Positions 1 to 8,365 of a DNA stretch of 64,000 bases are shown here, one piece after another. A program made the translations under genes and the position numbers. The stretch spans positions 5,704,001 to 5,768,000 of the forward strand of contig CP099650.1 of NCBI GenBank assembly GCA_024123915.1. The letters are read 5' to 3'. Under the pieces are notes generated by a model. It made no database searches. It had not been told where the DNA came from and was given only the letters and a program-made list of their open reading frames with translations. Source of the DNA: Oxalobacteraceae bacterium OTU3CAMAD1. Lineage in GTDB: Bacteria; Pseudomonadota; Gammaproteobacteria; Burkholderiales; Burkholderiaceae_D. Every line of letters begins with the position of its first letter. The first letter of the stretch is position 1.

Positions 1-1083
1 CGGCGCCGTGGCGCAGGCTGGAACGGCCGTCAGCAAAGGACCGAAAAACAGCGCCAATCCAAATAGCCCGGCCACCACCACGCCGCTCAAACCGGTGCGC
101 GCGCCCGCCTCCACCCCGGCCACCGATTCGACAAAAGCGGTGACGGTGGAAGTGCCGGCGGCCGCGCCGATCACACTGCCCAAGGCGTCGGATGCGAAGG
201 CCGCCCGCGCGCTCGGCAAATCGCCGTTAGGCTTCAACAACCCCGCGCTGCGGATCACGCCGAACATGGTGGCGGTGCCGGAGAAGAATTCGATCAGCAG
301 GAAGTACAGCGTCACCGGCAGCAGCAACATGAAGTGCGAGAAAAAACCACGGAAGTCGAGCGCGAACAGCAGTTCCCCTGTGAAGGTCGGCACGCCAAAC
401 CAGTGATCCGGCAGCCGGGTGAGCGGCCGCCCTTCCGTATCGGCGACGAACAAGCCGACCGCGCTCACCACCAGCATCGTCAACAAAAACGCGCCCGGCA
501 CGCGCCGCACCAGCAGCATGGCGGTGAACAGGATGCCGCCCAGCGTGAGCCACGCCGCGCCGTCGTGCAGGCGCGAGAAGGCCACCAGCGAGCCGGCGTC
601 ACCCACCATCAGGCCGCCGCTGCGCAGCCCGAGCCAGGCGATGAACACGCCGATCGAGCATTGCATCCCGATTTTGACCGGCTCCGGAAAGGCGGCCACA
701 ATGCGCGCCCGCCATTTGGTGAGCGACAGCACCAGGAACACCAGCGCGTTGAGCAGCACCATCGCCAGGCCGGTTTGCCAAGGCACGCCCATTTGCGCGA
801 CCACCACCTGGGCGAACACGATGTTGGTGCCCATGCCCGGCGCCAGCGCGATCGGCAGGTTGGCCCACAAGGCCATCACCAGCGTGGCCGCCACGGCCGA
901 GACGATGGTGGCCAAAAACAGGCCGTTGCGGTCCATGCCGGCGGCGGCCAGGATCAACGGATTGACGACCACGATGTAACTCATCGCGGCGAAGGTGGTG
1001 CAGCCGGCGATCGCCTCGCGCGCCGGCGTGGTGCCGCGCGCGCTTAGTTGGAAGAAGCGGTCGGCCCGCGCGCCGAGGTTCAT
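1..1083 (-). CDS. NCS2/AzgA-type purine permease (3' end outside window)
   Basis: Probable inner-membrane nucleobase:cation symporter for hypoxanthine, guanine or adenine. The 361 visible residues begin MNLGARADRFFQLSARGTT and continue with FAAMSYIVVVNPLIL and LAPGMGTNIVFAQ, both typical of the AzgA branch of the NCS2 permeases, followed by many hydrophobic helices. The frame is open to the left edge, so the C-terminus is missing. The start lies 25 bases after the stop of the PfkB kinase gene on the same strand, which suggests one operon: receptor, kinase, permease. Family assignment is from residue patterns; the exact purine cannot be told. Confidence 0.85.
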   Translation of the reverse strand, partial: MNLGARADRFFQLSARGTTPAREAIAGCTTFAAMSYIVVVNPLILAAAGMDRNGLFLATIVSAVAATLVMALWANLPIALAPGMGTNIVFAQVVVAQMGVPWQTGLAMVLLNALVFLVLSLTKWRARIVAAFPEPVKIGMQCSIGVFIAWLGLRSGGLMVGDAGSLVAFSRLHDGAAWLTLGGILFTAMLLVRRVPGAFLLTMLVVSAVGLFVADTEGRPLTRLPDHWFGVPTFTGELLFALDFRGFFSHFMLLLPVTLYFLLIEFFSGTATMFGVIRSAGLLKPNGDLPSARAAFASDALGSVIGAAAGTSTVTAFVESVAGVEAGARTGLSGVVVAGLFGLALFFGPLLTAVPACATAP

Positions 1084-1108
1084 CGCGCGTCCTTCGGTGG
1101 TGGTCGGG

Positions 1109-2056
1109 CTATGCATGATCGAGCAGCGCCTGGATCTGCGCGCGCGTCGGCAGCGCCGAACGAGCGCCGGTGGCGGTGACGGCGATGCTGCCGGCCGCGC
1201 AGGCGTATCGCAACGCGCTCGCCGGTGCCTGCCCTTCCAGCAGCGCGGCGAGGAAGGCGCCGTTGAAGCTGTCGCCGGCGCCGGTGGCGTCGACCACGCG
1301 GGCGGGGAAAGCCTGCTGCGCGATGGCTAGCTCCGGATCGCGCGCCGACAGCATGGCGCCGCGCGCGCCGCAGGTCACCACCAGCATGCACGGTCCATGC
1401 GACAGCAGGCCGGCCATGCCGGCGGCATCCGGCTCGGCGCCGACGACGGTGCGGTAGGTGCTGTCGTTCATGAACACCAGGTCGGCCATGGACAGCAAAC
1501 GATGCAGTTCATCGAGGCCGGCCACCATCGCCGCCTCGATATCGATCGCCAGCGGCACGCCCGCCTCGCGCGCCAGCTGGTGCAGTCGCTCGAACTCGGG
1601 CAGGTTGTAGGGCATCGCGTACAACAGGCGGCACTGGGCCAGCGCCGCCGCGAAAGTCTCCTCGTGCAGGGTCGGCCCCGGCATCGGCGAGTACACCAGC
1701 GCCTTCTCGCCGCTGGCCTCGATGATGATCAAAGCCGTCGGCGACGTCGCCCCGGGCACCACCCGCACATGATCGAGCGCGACGCCGAAGCGTTCGTACT
1801 CGCGGCTCAGGAACGCGCCCTCGGCATCGCCGGCGATGCGGCCGTAGGCCAAGGTCGGCCGGCCCAGCAGGTTGGCCGCGCAAGCCACGTTGGCGACCGT
1901 GCCGCCGGCGAACGGCGGCAGGCGCCGCCCCAGCACCTTCTGGTCGGCCGCGGGCGCCCGTTCGACCGTGAACAGCAGATCGATATTGGGGTCGCCGAAG
2001 GCCAGCAGGTCGAAACGGCGGCCGTCTGGAAAACTGAAAAGATCGCGCATGCACAT
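1109..2056 (-). CDS. PfkB-family sugar/nucleoside kinase
   Basis: A 315-residue cytoplasmic kinase of the ribokinase/PfkB family. The first signature is seen as FAGGTVANVACAANLLG near residues 49-65. The second is DATGAGDSFNGAF at 256-268, with D262 as the expected catalytic base. Length is normal for the family. Members phosphorylate sugars or nucleosides such as ribose, adenosine or inosine. Its place between a TonB receptor and a purine permease, with a nucleoside hydrolase gene nearby on the other strand, makes ribose or a purine nucleoside the likeliest substrate; this is inference. The start MCMRDLF is 21 bases past the receptor stop; a second in-frame ATG lies two codons further in. 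Confidence 0.87.
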   Translation of the reverse strand: MCMRDLFSFPDGRRFDLLAFGDPNIDLLFTVERAPAADQKVLGRRLPPFAGGTVANVACAANLLGRPTLAYGRIAGDAEGAFLSREYERFGVALDHVRVVPGATSPTALIIIEASGEKALVYSPMPGPTLHEETFAAALAQCRLLYAMPYNLPEFERLHQLAREAGVPLAIDIEAAMVAGLDELHRLLSMADLVFMNDSTYRTVVGAEPDAAGMAGLLSHGPCMLVVTCGARGAMLSARDPELAIAQQAFPARVVDATGAGDSFNGAFLAALLEGQAPASALRYACAAGSIAVTATGARSALPTRAQIQALLDHA

Positions 2057-2077
2057 ATTCCTGAAAGACCGTTCCGC

Positions 2078-4357
2078 TCAAAAGCGCCGGCTGAACTGCG
2101 CGCCGAAGATACGCGGGTTGGAATCGTTGACAAAGCCGGTCAGATTATTGAAGTCGATACCACCCACCAGTTGCACCCGGTTGGTGATATTACGGCCGAA
2201 CAGCGCCACCTCGTTGCGGTCATTGTCCCATTTGTACCCGAGCCGCAATCCCCCTGTCAACAAAGGCTTGCCGGTGAATTCGGCGGAACGATACAAGGTG
2301 AAGTTGACGGCGCTGCGATACACCCAGTCGGTGTAGACGTAGAATTCGCCGTTGGCCACCGGGTAGGTGTATTTCAGCGACGTGTTGGCGCTCCAGCGCG
2401 GGGCCTGCGGCAGCGGATTGCCGTCGATCAGAACCAGGGTGGAACCGCCCTTGACGACCGTGGGATTGAGCACCGTGCAGGCGGCGCACGCGCCCACCGT
2501 CAGGCCTGGGTCCTTGATCCTGGTGTGGTTGTAGCTGCCGCCGAAACTCCACAGCAGGTTCTCGCCCAGGTAGGCGTCCAGGTCCAGTTCCGCGCCACGG
2601 CCGGCGCTGCGGTCGGCGTTGAGCAGGATCGCCGAGTTGGAGGTACCGCCGACGGCCGTCAGTTGCAGGTCCTTGACCGTGTAGCTATAGACGTCGAAGC
2701 TCAGACGCGCCTTGCGCTGGAAAAGGTCCGTCTTGAAGCCCACCTCATAGGACGTGATGGTTTCCGGCCGCGCAACCGACATCGGATTGAACGTGGCCGC
2801 CGGCTGGATGGTCGCACCCCGGAAACCGGTGGCGACGCGCGCGTACAGGTTGGCCGCCTCGGTGAGCTTGTACACGCCGCTCATATCCCAGTTGACCTTG
2901 GATACGCCGGTACTGGTGGCCAGTCCGGTCGAGGCGTCGATGTCGGAACCCCCACCGGGTTTGTTGTTCGGCTCCGTGGCCAGATCCTTGTTGTCGCGCG
3001 TATAGCGCACGCCGGCGCGCAGGTTGACGCGCGGCGTGACGTCGTAGTTGGCCGACCCGAAGATGGCGTAGGCGTCGTTCTTCTGGTGCGAGCGGATGTC
3101 CGACGTGAGCGCACCCCCGCCCAGCGTATCGTAGCTGTAGCTGTCGATCTGGTAACGCTCATCGAAGTAGAACAAACCGGCCTGCCATTTGAGCGCCTGC
3201 CCGGCATCGGACTCCAGGCGCAGCTCTTGGGTGAACTGGTGATGGCCCTTGGTGCCGTCGGCCGATTCGACCACGAACGGAATGAAGCCCGGACCGGACG
3301 GCGGCGCATAGACCGCGCCGTAACCGCCGTCGATGTCGCCGCGACTGAATACGCGAACCGTTTCGTAACCGGTCACCGAATGCAGGGTGACGCCGCCCAG
3401 GCGCCACTTCAGGCGCAGATTGCCGCCGTAATTCTTCAGGTACTGGCCGTTCTGCCCATCGGTGGCGACGCTGCCGACGTCGAAGCCCGGCACCAGCGCG
3501 TCGCTGCCCTTCTGGATGATATTGGCGCGGAACAGCGACGCGCTGCCGTTCATCGTGCGCTGGTGCAGATTGGCCAGCGCCTCGAAGCCGCCGCTCGGCT
3601 TATACAACAACTGGGCGCGGACGGCGGTGTCGTTGTAGCCGCCATACTGGTCGGACGTGCCCTGTCGCGAATTGCCGATCCAGTCGTCGCGGTGCTGGCC
3701 GAGCAGCGACACCCGGGCCGCCCAGTCGCCACCCAAGGGCAGATTGAGCGCACCCTCGACGCTGGAGGTGTTGTGGGTGGCGCCGGACAAGGTGAGATAA
3801 CCACCCGGCGTTTGCGACGGCCGCACGGAATCGAATTTGACCACGCCTGCCGGCGTGTTGCGGCCGAACAGGGAACCTTGCGGCCCGCGCAGCACCTCGA
3901 TGCGCTCAAGATCGAAAGCCGGGAAGCCCTTCAGCACCGCACTCTCCTGCACCACGTCGTCGTAGATCAGGGAGACCGGCTGCGACGCGTTCTGGTGAAA
4001 ATCGACGTTGCCATAGCCGCGCAGATAAAAGCGCGGGAACCCACGGCCGAACGAGGATTCCACTTGGAGGCTGGGCGCGCGGCCCGCGAGCATCTGCATA
4101 TCCTGTCCGCCGGAGTTAAGCGCGTTCAGTGTCTCCTCGCCGAGGATGGTCGCCGAGACGGGCACGTTGCGAACATTCTCCGCGCGCCGCTCGGCGCTTA
4201 CTGTCACGGTCTGCAACTGGCCTGCGGTCGCCGTCGACCGGGTTTGTTCCGTCTTTTGTTCCGCCCCCTGCTCCTGCGCCCGCACGGCGACAGGCACCGC
4301 CGCCACGGCCAAGGCCACACCCACCATGGCCGCACCTTCAATTTTCAGCATCCGCAT
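2078..4357 (-). CDS. TonB-dependent outer-membrane receptor
   Basis: A 759-residue outer-membrane receptor for energy-coupled uptake. The N-terminal signal peptide (MRMLKIEGAAMVGVALAVAA, then VPVAVRAQ) is followed by a TonB-box-like TVTVSAERR near residue 50. A plug domain follows with LERIEVLRGPQGSLFGRNT, then a long beta-barrel region. The C-terminus FGAQFSRRF ends in an aromatic residue, as barrel proteins do. It is the first gene of the leftward kinase/permease operon, so a purine nucleoside or related compound is the likely ligand. That ligand is inferred from neighbours only. The barrel family resembles the broad class often annotated as siderophore receptors. Confidence 0.9.
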   Translation of the reverse strand: MRMLKIEGAAMVGVALAVAAVPVAVRAQEQGAEQKTEQTRSTATAGQLQTVTVSAERRAENVRNVPVSATILGEETLNALNSGGQDMQMLAGRAPSLQVESSFGRGFPRFYLRGYGNVDFHQNASQPVSLIYDDVVQESAVLKGFPAFDLERIEVLRGPQGSLFGRNTPAGVVKFDSVRPSQTPGGYLTLSGATHNTSSVEGALNLPLGGDWAARVSLLGQHRDDWIGNSRQGTSDQYGGYNDTAVRAQLLYKPSGGFEALANLHQRTMNGSASLFRANIIQKGSDALVPGFDVGSVATDGQNGQYLKNYGGNLRLKWRLGGVTLHSVTGYETVRVFSRGDIDGGYGAVYAPPSGPGFIPFVVESADGTKGHHQFTQELRLESDAGQALKWQAGLFYFDERYQIDSYSYDTLGGGALTSDIRSHQKNDAYAIFGSANYDVTPRVNLRAGVRYTRDNKDLATEPNNKPGGGSDIDASTGLATSTGVSKVNWDMSGVYKLTEAANLYARVATGFRGATIQPAATFNPMSVARPETITSYEVGFKTDLFQRKARLSFDVYSYTVKDLQLTAVGGTSNSAILLNADRSAGRGAELDLDAYLGENLLWSFGGSYNHTRIKDPGLTVGACAACTVLNPTVVKGGSTLVLIDGNPLPQAPRWSANTSLKYTYPVANGEFYVYTDWVYRSAVNFTLYRSAEFTGKPLLTGGLRLGYKWDNDRNEVALFGRNITNRVQLVGGIDFNNLTGFVNDSNPRIFGAQFSRRF

Positions 4358-4538
4358 ACAAGTTCCTCCCGCGTTGATTCGATTAGCTTTTATGTCCGTA
4401 GTAAATTCTATAGTGGTACGGACCTCAAGTTAATTTATTTTTTAATTTTAGATATTTGTTGCGTTTACAGCGAATTAAGGTTGAGTTTCTACGGCATAGA
4501 TGCAATCATGGTACGTACCACCAAACATCCAAGCCAAA

Positions 4539-5216
4539 ATGACAACCGATTACACACCACCCGCCTACATCACCTTCACCGGCATCGACCGCGCCGATCT
4601 TCTACCTGGCATGCTCGCGCTTTCGGAGCGCTACCCCATCGAATGGGGCGTGCTTCTTGACGTCGCGCAGGAGGGATCGCCGCTGTTCCCCTCCTGCGGC
4701 GTGCGGCGCGTCTTGCAAAGCGCGCCGCTGCGGCTATCGGCCCACATCTGCGGCGCCGCCGCGCGCAGCATCGTCGAAACCAGCGACGCCGCGATCGACC
4801 TGGCGGGGTTTTCCAGGGTTCAGATCAACCATGGGCGCGCGGGCAGCAGTGACGGAGAGATTCGCAACAGCGCCATCTTCGGCGCACGGCAAGGCGTGCG
4901 GGCCGCGTTGCAATGCCAGGGCGACTTCCCGTCGGACACGCGAGTGGACTGGCTGTACGACGTCTCGTTCGGGACCGGGGTGCGGCCGACCACCTGGCCG
5001 GCGGTGAAGGTGGGCCTGCCGTTCTGCGGGTATTCGGGAGGACTTGGGCCGGACACGGTTCGGGACACTCTGCTAAAGTTCCAGATCGCGGCGGGCGCCA
5101 GCTACTGGATAGACATGGAATCCGGCGTGCGTACGGAAAACCGCTTCGACCTGGCAAAATGCGAAGCCGTATGCCGCATCGTGTTTGACAACGTAGGGCG
5201 GATTAGCGCAGCGTAA
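4539..5216 (+). CDS. TrpF-like TIM-barrel protein of unknown function
   Basis: A 225-residue protein resembling phosphoribosylanthranilate isomerase-fold proteins: ITFTGIDRADLLPGM at the start, FCGYSGGLGPDTV and YWIDMESGVRT in the C-terminal half. It lies outside any trp context, so TrpF activity should not be assumed. I chose ATG 4539 (MTTDYTPP); an in-frame ATG 13 codons upstream at 4500 is possible, and neither has a clear ribosome-binding site. The last residues (VGRISAA) and the stop codon lie inside the left arm of a dispersed inverted repeat, so the C-terminus appears to have been captured from the repeat. Confidence 0.65.
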   Translation: MTTDYTPPAYITFTGIDRADLLPGMLALSERYPIEWGVLLDVAQEGSPLFPSCGVRRVLQSAPLRLSAHICGAAARSIVETSDAAIDLAGFSRVQINHGRAGSSDGEIRNSAIFGARQGVRAALQCQGDFPSDTRVDWLYDVSFGTGVRPTTWPAVKVGLPFCGYSGGLGPDTVRDTLLKFQIAAGASYWIDMESGVRTENRFDLAKCEAVCRIVFDNVGRISAA

Positions 5217-5284
5217 TCGGCCATGCATGCGCATCGACGGCTCATACATGGCCGATTACGGCGTTCCGCCTAATCCGCCCTACG
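5192..5284. repeat. Dispersed inverted repeat, copy 1 (two arms)
   Basis: Two arms form a large inverted repeat: left arm about 5192-5225, beginning CGTAGGGCGGATTAG, and right arm about 5247-5285, beginning CATGGCCGATTACGGCG and ending CCTAATCCGCCCTACG. The arms are imperfect complements around a 21-base loop. The right arm recurs at 27101-27139 with one mismatch in 39 bases. The left arm encodes the C-terminus of the TrpF-like gene. The next gene, a nucleoside hydrolase, starts 37 bases downstream. Confidence 0.85.
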
Positions 5285-5321
5285 TGATTCCCGATTTCTC
5301 AACCGCAGACTGGAGAGCATA

Positions 5322-6458
5322 TTGCGGCGAACAATTATCATCATGGCCTGCGCGTTTGCGCTGATCGGCACGCAGAACGCCGTGGCAACGACGACCATCC
5401 CCAAGATCATCATCGACAGCGACTTCGGCACCCTCAACGACGACGGCCAACTACTTGCCATCGCCGCCCAACTCCAGGCGCGCGGCCGCATCGAGGTACT
5501 CGGCCTCACGGTCGTCTCGGGGAACAAATGGCTGCGCCAGGAAGTGGGCGACGCGCTCAAAGCCGTCGAACGCCTGGGCATCGAAAAGCAGGTCGGTGTC
5601 TACGCCGGCGCCAACCTCGCGCTGTCGCACGACCTTGCCACCATCCGCGAAGAACAGCGGCTGCACCCGGGCGGCGACGGCTACCTGGGCGCTTGGAACT
5701 GGCCCGAACCCAAGTCCGACACCGATATCAAGGCGCCACCCGACGGTTCCGCGCAACACACCAAGGTACGCGACCAACAGGCCGCCGACTTCATCGCCGA
5801 CAGTGTCCGGCGCCATCCGCGACAGGTCACGATACTGGCCATCGGCCCGCTGACCAATATCGCGCTAGCCGTGCGGCGCCACCCCGACATCGTGCCACTG
5901 ATCGGCCGGATCATCTACATGGGCGGCGCCTTCGACGTCGCCGGCAACACCACGCCGACGGCGGAATTTAACTGGTGGTTCGATCCGGAGGCCGCGCGCG
6001 AAGTCTTGGGGCTGCCGCTGCGGCACGTCATATTCCCGCTCGACGTCACCAACACCGTGAAGATCGACAAGCAGGTCTACGACCGCATCGTCTACGGGAC
6101 GGCCAGGGACGGCATCATCGCCAAATTATTCAAGCAGCTCAACGGCTATGGCTACGACGGAAAAAACGGCTTCGAAACCAATCCCGCCTATCGCACCGAC
6201 GTCTGGGACACGCTCACCCTCGCCTACATGGTCGATCCGAGCTACGTGACGCGCTCCGCGCAGCGCTGGGTCGATGTCGACACCACGGTCGGCGCCAACA
6301 ACGGCCGCTCGATCGGCTACACGACGGCGCGGCCGGGACTTCAACCGGCGACGGTGATACAACGCTTCGACAACCGGCGCTTCTTCGACTTTTATGTGGA
6401 CGGGCTGACAGCACCGGTTCCGGTGACCACCGAAGCGGCAGCGGACAAAGCCAACTGA
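5322..6458 (+). CDS. Exported nucleoside hydrolase (IunH family)
   Basis: A 378-residue inosine-uridine-preferring nucleoside hydrolase, which splits ribonucleosides into base and ribose. The calcium-binding N-terminal motif is visible as IIDSDFGTLNDDGQ after a signal peptide (MRRTIIIMACAFALIGTQNA). MGGAFDVAGNTTPTAEFNWW matches the family's central motif. The frame opens with TTG at 5322, with GGAG seven bases upstream; an ATG at 5343 would shorten the signal peptide. The leader implies periplasmic action, so nucleosides imported by the adjacent TonB receptor could be cleaved there and the base taken up by the permease. That pathway is inferred from gene context. Confidence 0.87.
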   Translation: MRRTIIIMACAFALIGTQNAVATTTIPKIIIDSDFGTLNDDGQLLAIAAQLQARGRIEVLGLTVVSGNKWLRQEVGDALKAVERLGIEKQVGVYAGANLALSHDLATIREEQRLHPGGDGYLGAWNWPEPKSDTDIKAPPDGSAQHTKVRDQQAADFIADSVRRHPRQVTILAIGPLTNIALAVRRHPDIVPLIGRIIYMGGAFDVAGNTTPTAEFNWWFDPEAAREVLGLPLRHVIFPLDVTNTVKIDKQVYDRIVYGTARDGIIAKLFKQLNGYGYDGKNGFETNPAYRTDVWDTLTLAYMVDPSYVTRSAQRWVDVDTTVGANNGRSIGYTTARPGLQPATVIQRFDNRRFFDFYVDGLTAPVPVTTEAAADKAN

Positions 6459-6548
6459 GAGGCAAAATAATTTGGCCGCCCCTTTGGCGACTCGTCGTGC
6501 TGTTGTTGCTATACTTGCAATCAGCACAGCCAACCAAAGGAAAGCCCC

Positions 6549-6857
6549 ATGCTTCAACTCAGACCGACCTGTGAACACTGCGACAAATCCCTGCCGCCGC
6601 ATGCTTTGGATGCCCGCATCTGCAGCTACGAGTGCACCTTTTGCGCCGACTGCGTCGAAAACGTCGTGTCGAACGTCTGCCCCAACTGCGGCGGCGGTTT
6701 CACGCCAAGGCCGGTCAGGCCGTCGAAGAACTGGAAGAATAACAATTACCTCGGCAACGATCCGGCCAGGACCGAGATCAAGCACAAGCCGGTGGACGCC
6801 GCGACGCACGCCGCCTTCGCCGCTGAAATAAAAGCCATACCGCCCGAGGCGAGGTAA
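6549..6857 (+). CDS. DUF1272 cysteine-rich protein
   Basis: A 102-residue small protein beginning MLQLRPTCEHCDKSLPPHA, the characteristic opening of DUF1272. It has CxxC pairs at CEHC, CTFC-ADC and CPNC that should bind zinc, with a hydrophilic C-terminal tail. Function is unknown; these look like small zinc-ribbon proteins. An AAAGGAAAG ribosome-binding site lies just upstream of the ATG. It follows the nucleoside hydrolase by 90 bases and converges with the HD/LuxR regulator gene. Confidence 0.88.
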   Translation: MLQLRPTCEHCDKSLPPHALDARICSYECTFCADCVENVVSNVCPNCGGGFTPRPVRPSKNWKNNNYLGNDPARTEIKHKPVDAATHAAFAAEIKAIPPEAR

Positions 6858-6878
6858 CGCCGGACGCGCCGCCGTTGA

Positions 6879-8330
6879 TCACTCCGCGGGGATCAAGCCG
6901 AGGGTCAGCCCTTTCAGCGTGGCGGCGGTCCGGGTTGAACATTCGAGTTTGCGGAAGATGCTCTCGACATGGGTGCCCACCGTCGAGGGGCTGATCTGCA
7001 GCTCGCGCGCCACCTCCTTGTTGCTCTCTCCAAGACTGAGCCGGCGCAGCACCGCGATCTCCCGCTCCGACAGCAGCTTCCTGCGCGGCCCTGAAGGTTC
7101 GACCGGCTCGACGCAAGTGCCGTCGGCGGCCGCGATCACGAAGTTCACGGCCTGCATGTCGAATCGCCCGGCCGCCGCATCCGCCGACAGGATACGCGCC
7201 GCCTCCTGCGACGCGCACGCAGCGCGCCAGGGACGCGGCATGCACAACGCGGCATACGCCCCGGCTGCCGCCAGTATCCGTTGTGGCATGTTGAGCGACT
7301 CGGCATCGAGGTCGCGGTAGTAGCCGCTCCCGTCGAGCCGCTCGTAGATGTGGGACGCCAGCACCGCCTCCGCCCGCACCGAGGGAATCTGCACCCCGGC
7401 GCGCGCCGTCCAGTACGGCACCAGACGCACCTTTTCCCAGTCCGCCATCCCGAGCTTGCCGGCGCGCTGCCAGACGATGTTGGGCACCGCCGCGCGGCCG
7501 ATGCCGTGGATGAGCGCCGCGCGGCCCAGACAACGCTGCTGTGCGGGCGGCAGGCCCGCCAACGCCGCCGCGCGTTCCGCAAGGTCGGCGACGCGGCGCG
7601 AATAGCCCAGCAGCCACGGTAATTTCAGCTCGATCGTATCGGCTACGATCGTCAGCGGAACCCGCTCGGCAAGGGCCGGGATCTCGGTAGGACAGACCGG
7701 CGCCTCGGCCGCCTCAAGCCAGTCCTCGGCATGCGCCGCCAGCAAACGCACCAGGTCCGCCGGATACTTTTTGTCGGCGCGCGTGGCGATCAACCGTAAC
7801 GCCTCGTCCACGCCCCGGGCACGCGTCAGGAGGTCAAGATCCCCCGCCAGATTGGCGTGGTACACCATGCGTGGAATCTGCGGTGCGCACAAGCGGTCGG
7901 GTATGCCGCCGCCATCGTAGTGCTCCCAGAAGCGCCGCAGTCCGGTCTCGACCTCCTCCGGCAAACCCATCACCTGTGCGATCGCGCCCGACACCTCGCA
8001 ATGGATGCGGGCCAGCGGCGCCACACTGGTAAAGCTCATCCGCTTTTCCGGCGGGAGGGTTTCCAGCAGCATCGCGTCGCGTCCGGCGACGTCGTCGCCC
8101 AGCAGCGAGGAAAAGCCGCTGGCGTTCGCCGTGCATCCGGACCAGCGCAGCAAGGTCACCAGCCGCACGTGGCCGCACGCCCCCGGCTCGGCGCCGTCCG
8201 CCAGCGCCAGCCGCTCGGCCAGACGGGCCGCGCGTATCGATTGATCGGTGGGCTGGCCCATGCTCAGGTCGCCGACCATGGCCAGCAGTTGGACGGCTTG
8301 CTCGACGGTGACAGTGTGGTCTAGTTGCAT
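6879..8330 (-). CDS. HD-GYP-like / LuxR-type regulator
   Basis: A 483-residue protein with two HD-GYP-like segments and a C-terminal LuxR helix-turn-helix (LLSEREIAVLRRLSLGESNKEVA). The N-terminal half carries HCEVSGAIAQVMGL and FWEHYDGGGIPDRL. The second half carries ALIHGIGRAAVPN and YERLDGSGYYRDL. In active HD-GYP domains the second segment would read HDIGK, so the metal-binding Asp is replaced by Gly, which argues against phosphodiesterase activity. I start at MQLDHTVTV (8330); the open frame continues upstream only as an antisense shadow of the GMC gene. The gene follows the GMC gene by 35 bases and may be last in that operon. Confidence 0.78.
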   Translation of the reverse strand: MQLDHTVTVEQAVQLLAMVGDLSMGQPTDQSIRAARLAERLALADGAEPGACGHVRLVTLLRWSGCTANASGFSSLLGDDVAGRDAMLLETLPPEKRMSFTSVAPLARIHCEVSGAIAQVMGLPEEVETGLRRFWEHYDGGGIPDRLCAPQIPRMVYHANLAGDLDLLTRARGVDEALRLIATRADKKYPADLVRLLAAHAEDWLEAAEAPVCPTEIPALAERVPLTIVADTIELKLPWLLGYSRRVADLAERAAALAGLPPAQQRCLGRAALIHGIGRAAVPNIVWQRAGKLGMADWEKVRLVPYWTARAGVQIPSVRAEAVLASHIYERLDGSGYYRDLDAESLNMPQRILAAAGAYAALCMPRPWRAACASQEAARILSADAAAGRFDMQAVNFVIAAADGTCVEPVEPSGPRRKLLSEREIAVLRRLSLGESNKEVARELQISPSTVGTHVESIFRKLECSTRTAATLKGLTLGLIPAE

Positions 8331-8365
8331 TTTTGTACTGTAGTGGAAAACCCTATCCAAGGCAA

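Noticed and set aside
1397..4660. A 1087-codon open frame on the plus strand opposite the kinase and TonB receptor genes
   Set aside because: It is rich in Arg/His/Gln without any domain, lacks a ribosome site, and lies antisense to two well-supported genes; a typical high-GC shadow frame.
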